Positions 5,477 through 5,911 of a stretch of DNA of 5,911 nucleotides are shown in pieces. The translations under genes were made by a program, and so were the position numbers. Below the pieces are notes generated by a model that was given only the letters and a program-made list of their open reading frames with translations, was not told the origin of the DNA and ran no database searches. The DNA is from Candidatus Saccharibacteria bacterium UBA2112 (GTDB taxonomy: Bacteria > Patescibacteriota > Saccharimonadia > Saccharimonadales > Saccharimonadaceae): assembly GCA_002331045.1 (NCBI GenBank), contig DCYK01000012.1, positions 1 to 5,911 of the forward strand, given 5' to 3'. How positions within the stretch are numbered: position 1 is the stretch's first letter; each line of letters starts with the position of its first letter.

Positions 5477-5486
5477 GGTTATACCT

Positions 5487-5911
5487 ATGGTTTTTAGTAA
5501 ACTACAGTCTGTCAAAAAACATAGCTCTGACAAGAACTATATAGTTGGTTTGGATATTGGTACCGAATTTGTCAAAGCGCTGATTGCTAAGGTGAAGGGT
5601 GAGAATCTGGAGATTGTTGGAGTTGGTCGCGCCCGACAAGATGTGAGTGATATGCATAGTGGTGCAATTGCTGATATTGCCGGGGTGGTCCGTAACTGTG
5701 AAGATGCATTAGCTCAGGCCGAGGATCAGGCAGGGTTGCAAGCAAAAAAAGCGGTGATTGGTATTGCGGGTGAACTTGTGAAAGGTGTGACAAATACGAT
5801 AAAGTATCGCCGACCACAGCCAGATAAGCCACTCGATGTTGATGAAATGCAGCTGATTATCGAAAAAGTGCAAGAGCGCGCACAGGATAAAGCGCAGCAG
5901 CAAATTGCGCT
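5487..5911 (+). CDS. PilM/FtsA-family actin-like ATPase, N-terminal part (runs off the window)
   Basis: The frame is open to the window end, giving 141 residues. The phosphate-1 loop of the actin/Hsp70 ATPase fold is clear: YIVGLDIGTEFVKALIA (18-34). A segment at 56-75 (MHSGAIADIAGVVRNCEDAL) matches the part of FtsA/PilM proteins leading to the inserted SHS2/1C subdomain. KAVIGIAGELVKG (88-100) forms the next core strand, and RRPQPDKPLDVDEMQ (108-122) leads into that subdomain. PilM binds ATP and the short cytoplasmic tail of PilN at the inner face of the membrane in type IV pilus machines. FtsA instead anchors FtsZ. The visible half does not separate the two. The pilin array nearby, if the genes are functionally linked, favours PilM. 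An in-frame ATG at 5475 overlaps the -10 box, so 5487 is chosen. No Shine-Dalgarno is visible, which fits a near-leaderless mRNA. Confidence 0.85.
   Translation, partial: MVFSKLQSVKKHSSDKNYIVGLDIGTEFVKALIAKVKGENLEIVGVGRARQDVSDMHSGAIADIAGVVRNCEDALAQAEDQAGLQAKKAVIGIAGELVKGVTNTIKYRRPQPDKPLDVDEMQLIIEKVQERAQDKAQQQIA

Overview
The window looks like chromosomal DNA from a member of the Candidate Phyla Radiation (Patescibacteria), most likely a Saccharibacteria (TM7) lineage. This assignment is inferred from three things. The pilins carry the N-terminal block GFTIVELLIV followed by an AYNG(I/V) motif. The alanyl-tRNA synthetase is a compact form of about 623 residues with no C-terminal domain. The last gene encodes a PilM/FtsA-like actin fold of the kind found beside CPR pilus genes. 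Standard stop codons fit every gene. The only in-frame TGA (1489-1491) is followed at once by TAA, so it does not itself test for UGA recoding, but the long genes contain no internal TGA, which fits genetic code 11.

Region 1 (1-2556, + strand) is a tandem array of five type IV pilin-like genes. The first is only a C-terminal half because the window starts inside it. The other four are complete, at 168, 175, 179 and 174 residues. They share an almost identical 5' segment encoding the prepilin-peptidase site and hydrophobic helix, followed by divergent globular domains. Four of the five end in a Trp-x-x-Trp tail. The genes are packed tightly (17-nt gap, 124-nt gap, 4-nt overlap, 4-nt gap), so most of the array is probably co-transcribed. 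The 124-nt gap may hold an internal promoter.

Region 2 (2557-4464, + strand) holds alaS. It starts 36 nt after the last pilin and has its own extended -10 promoter seven bases before the most likely ATG, which suggests a leaderless mRNA. The enzyme keeps the aminoacylation core and the editing-site zinc ligands. It lacks the beta-barrel part of the editing region and the whole C-Ala domain.

Region 3 (4461-5405, - strand) is a 314-residue protein I do not recognise. It is convergent with alaS, and the two genes overlap by four bases at their stop codons.

Region 4 (5406-5911) is a very AT-rich divergent promoter region of 81 nt. It drives the unknown gene leftward and, rightward, a PilM/FtsA-family ATPase gene that runs off the window. 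The pilins and the PilM-like protein could belong to one type IV pilus system, which in this phylum is tied to surface attachment, twitching and possibly DNA uptake. alaS appears to be a housekeeping gene between them. I see no tRNA, rRNA, CRISPR array, insertion sequence or convincing intrinsic terminator.
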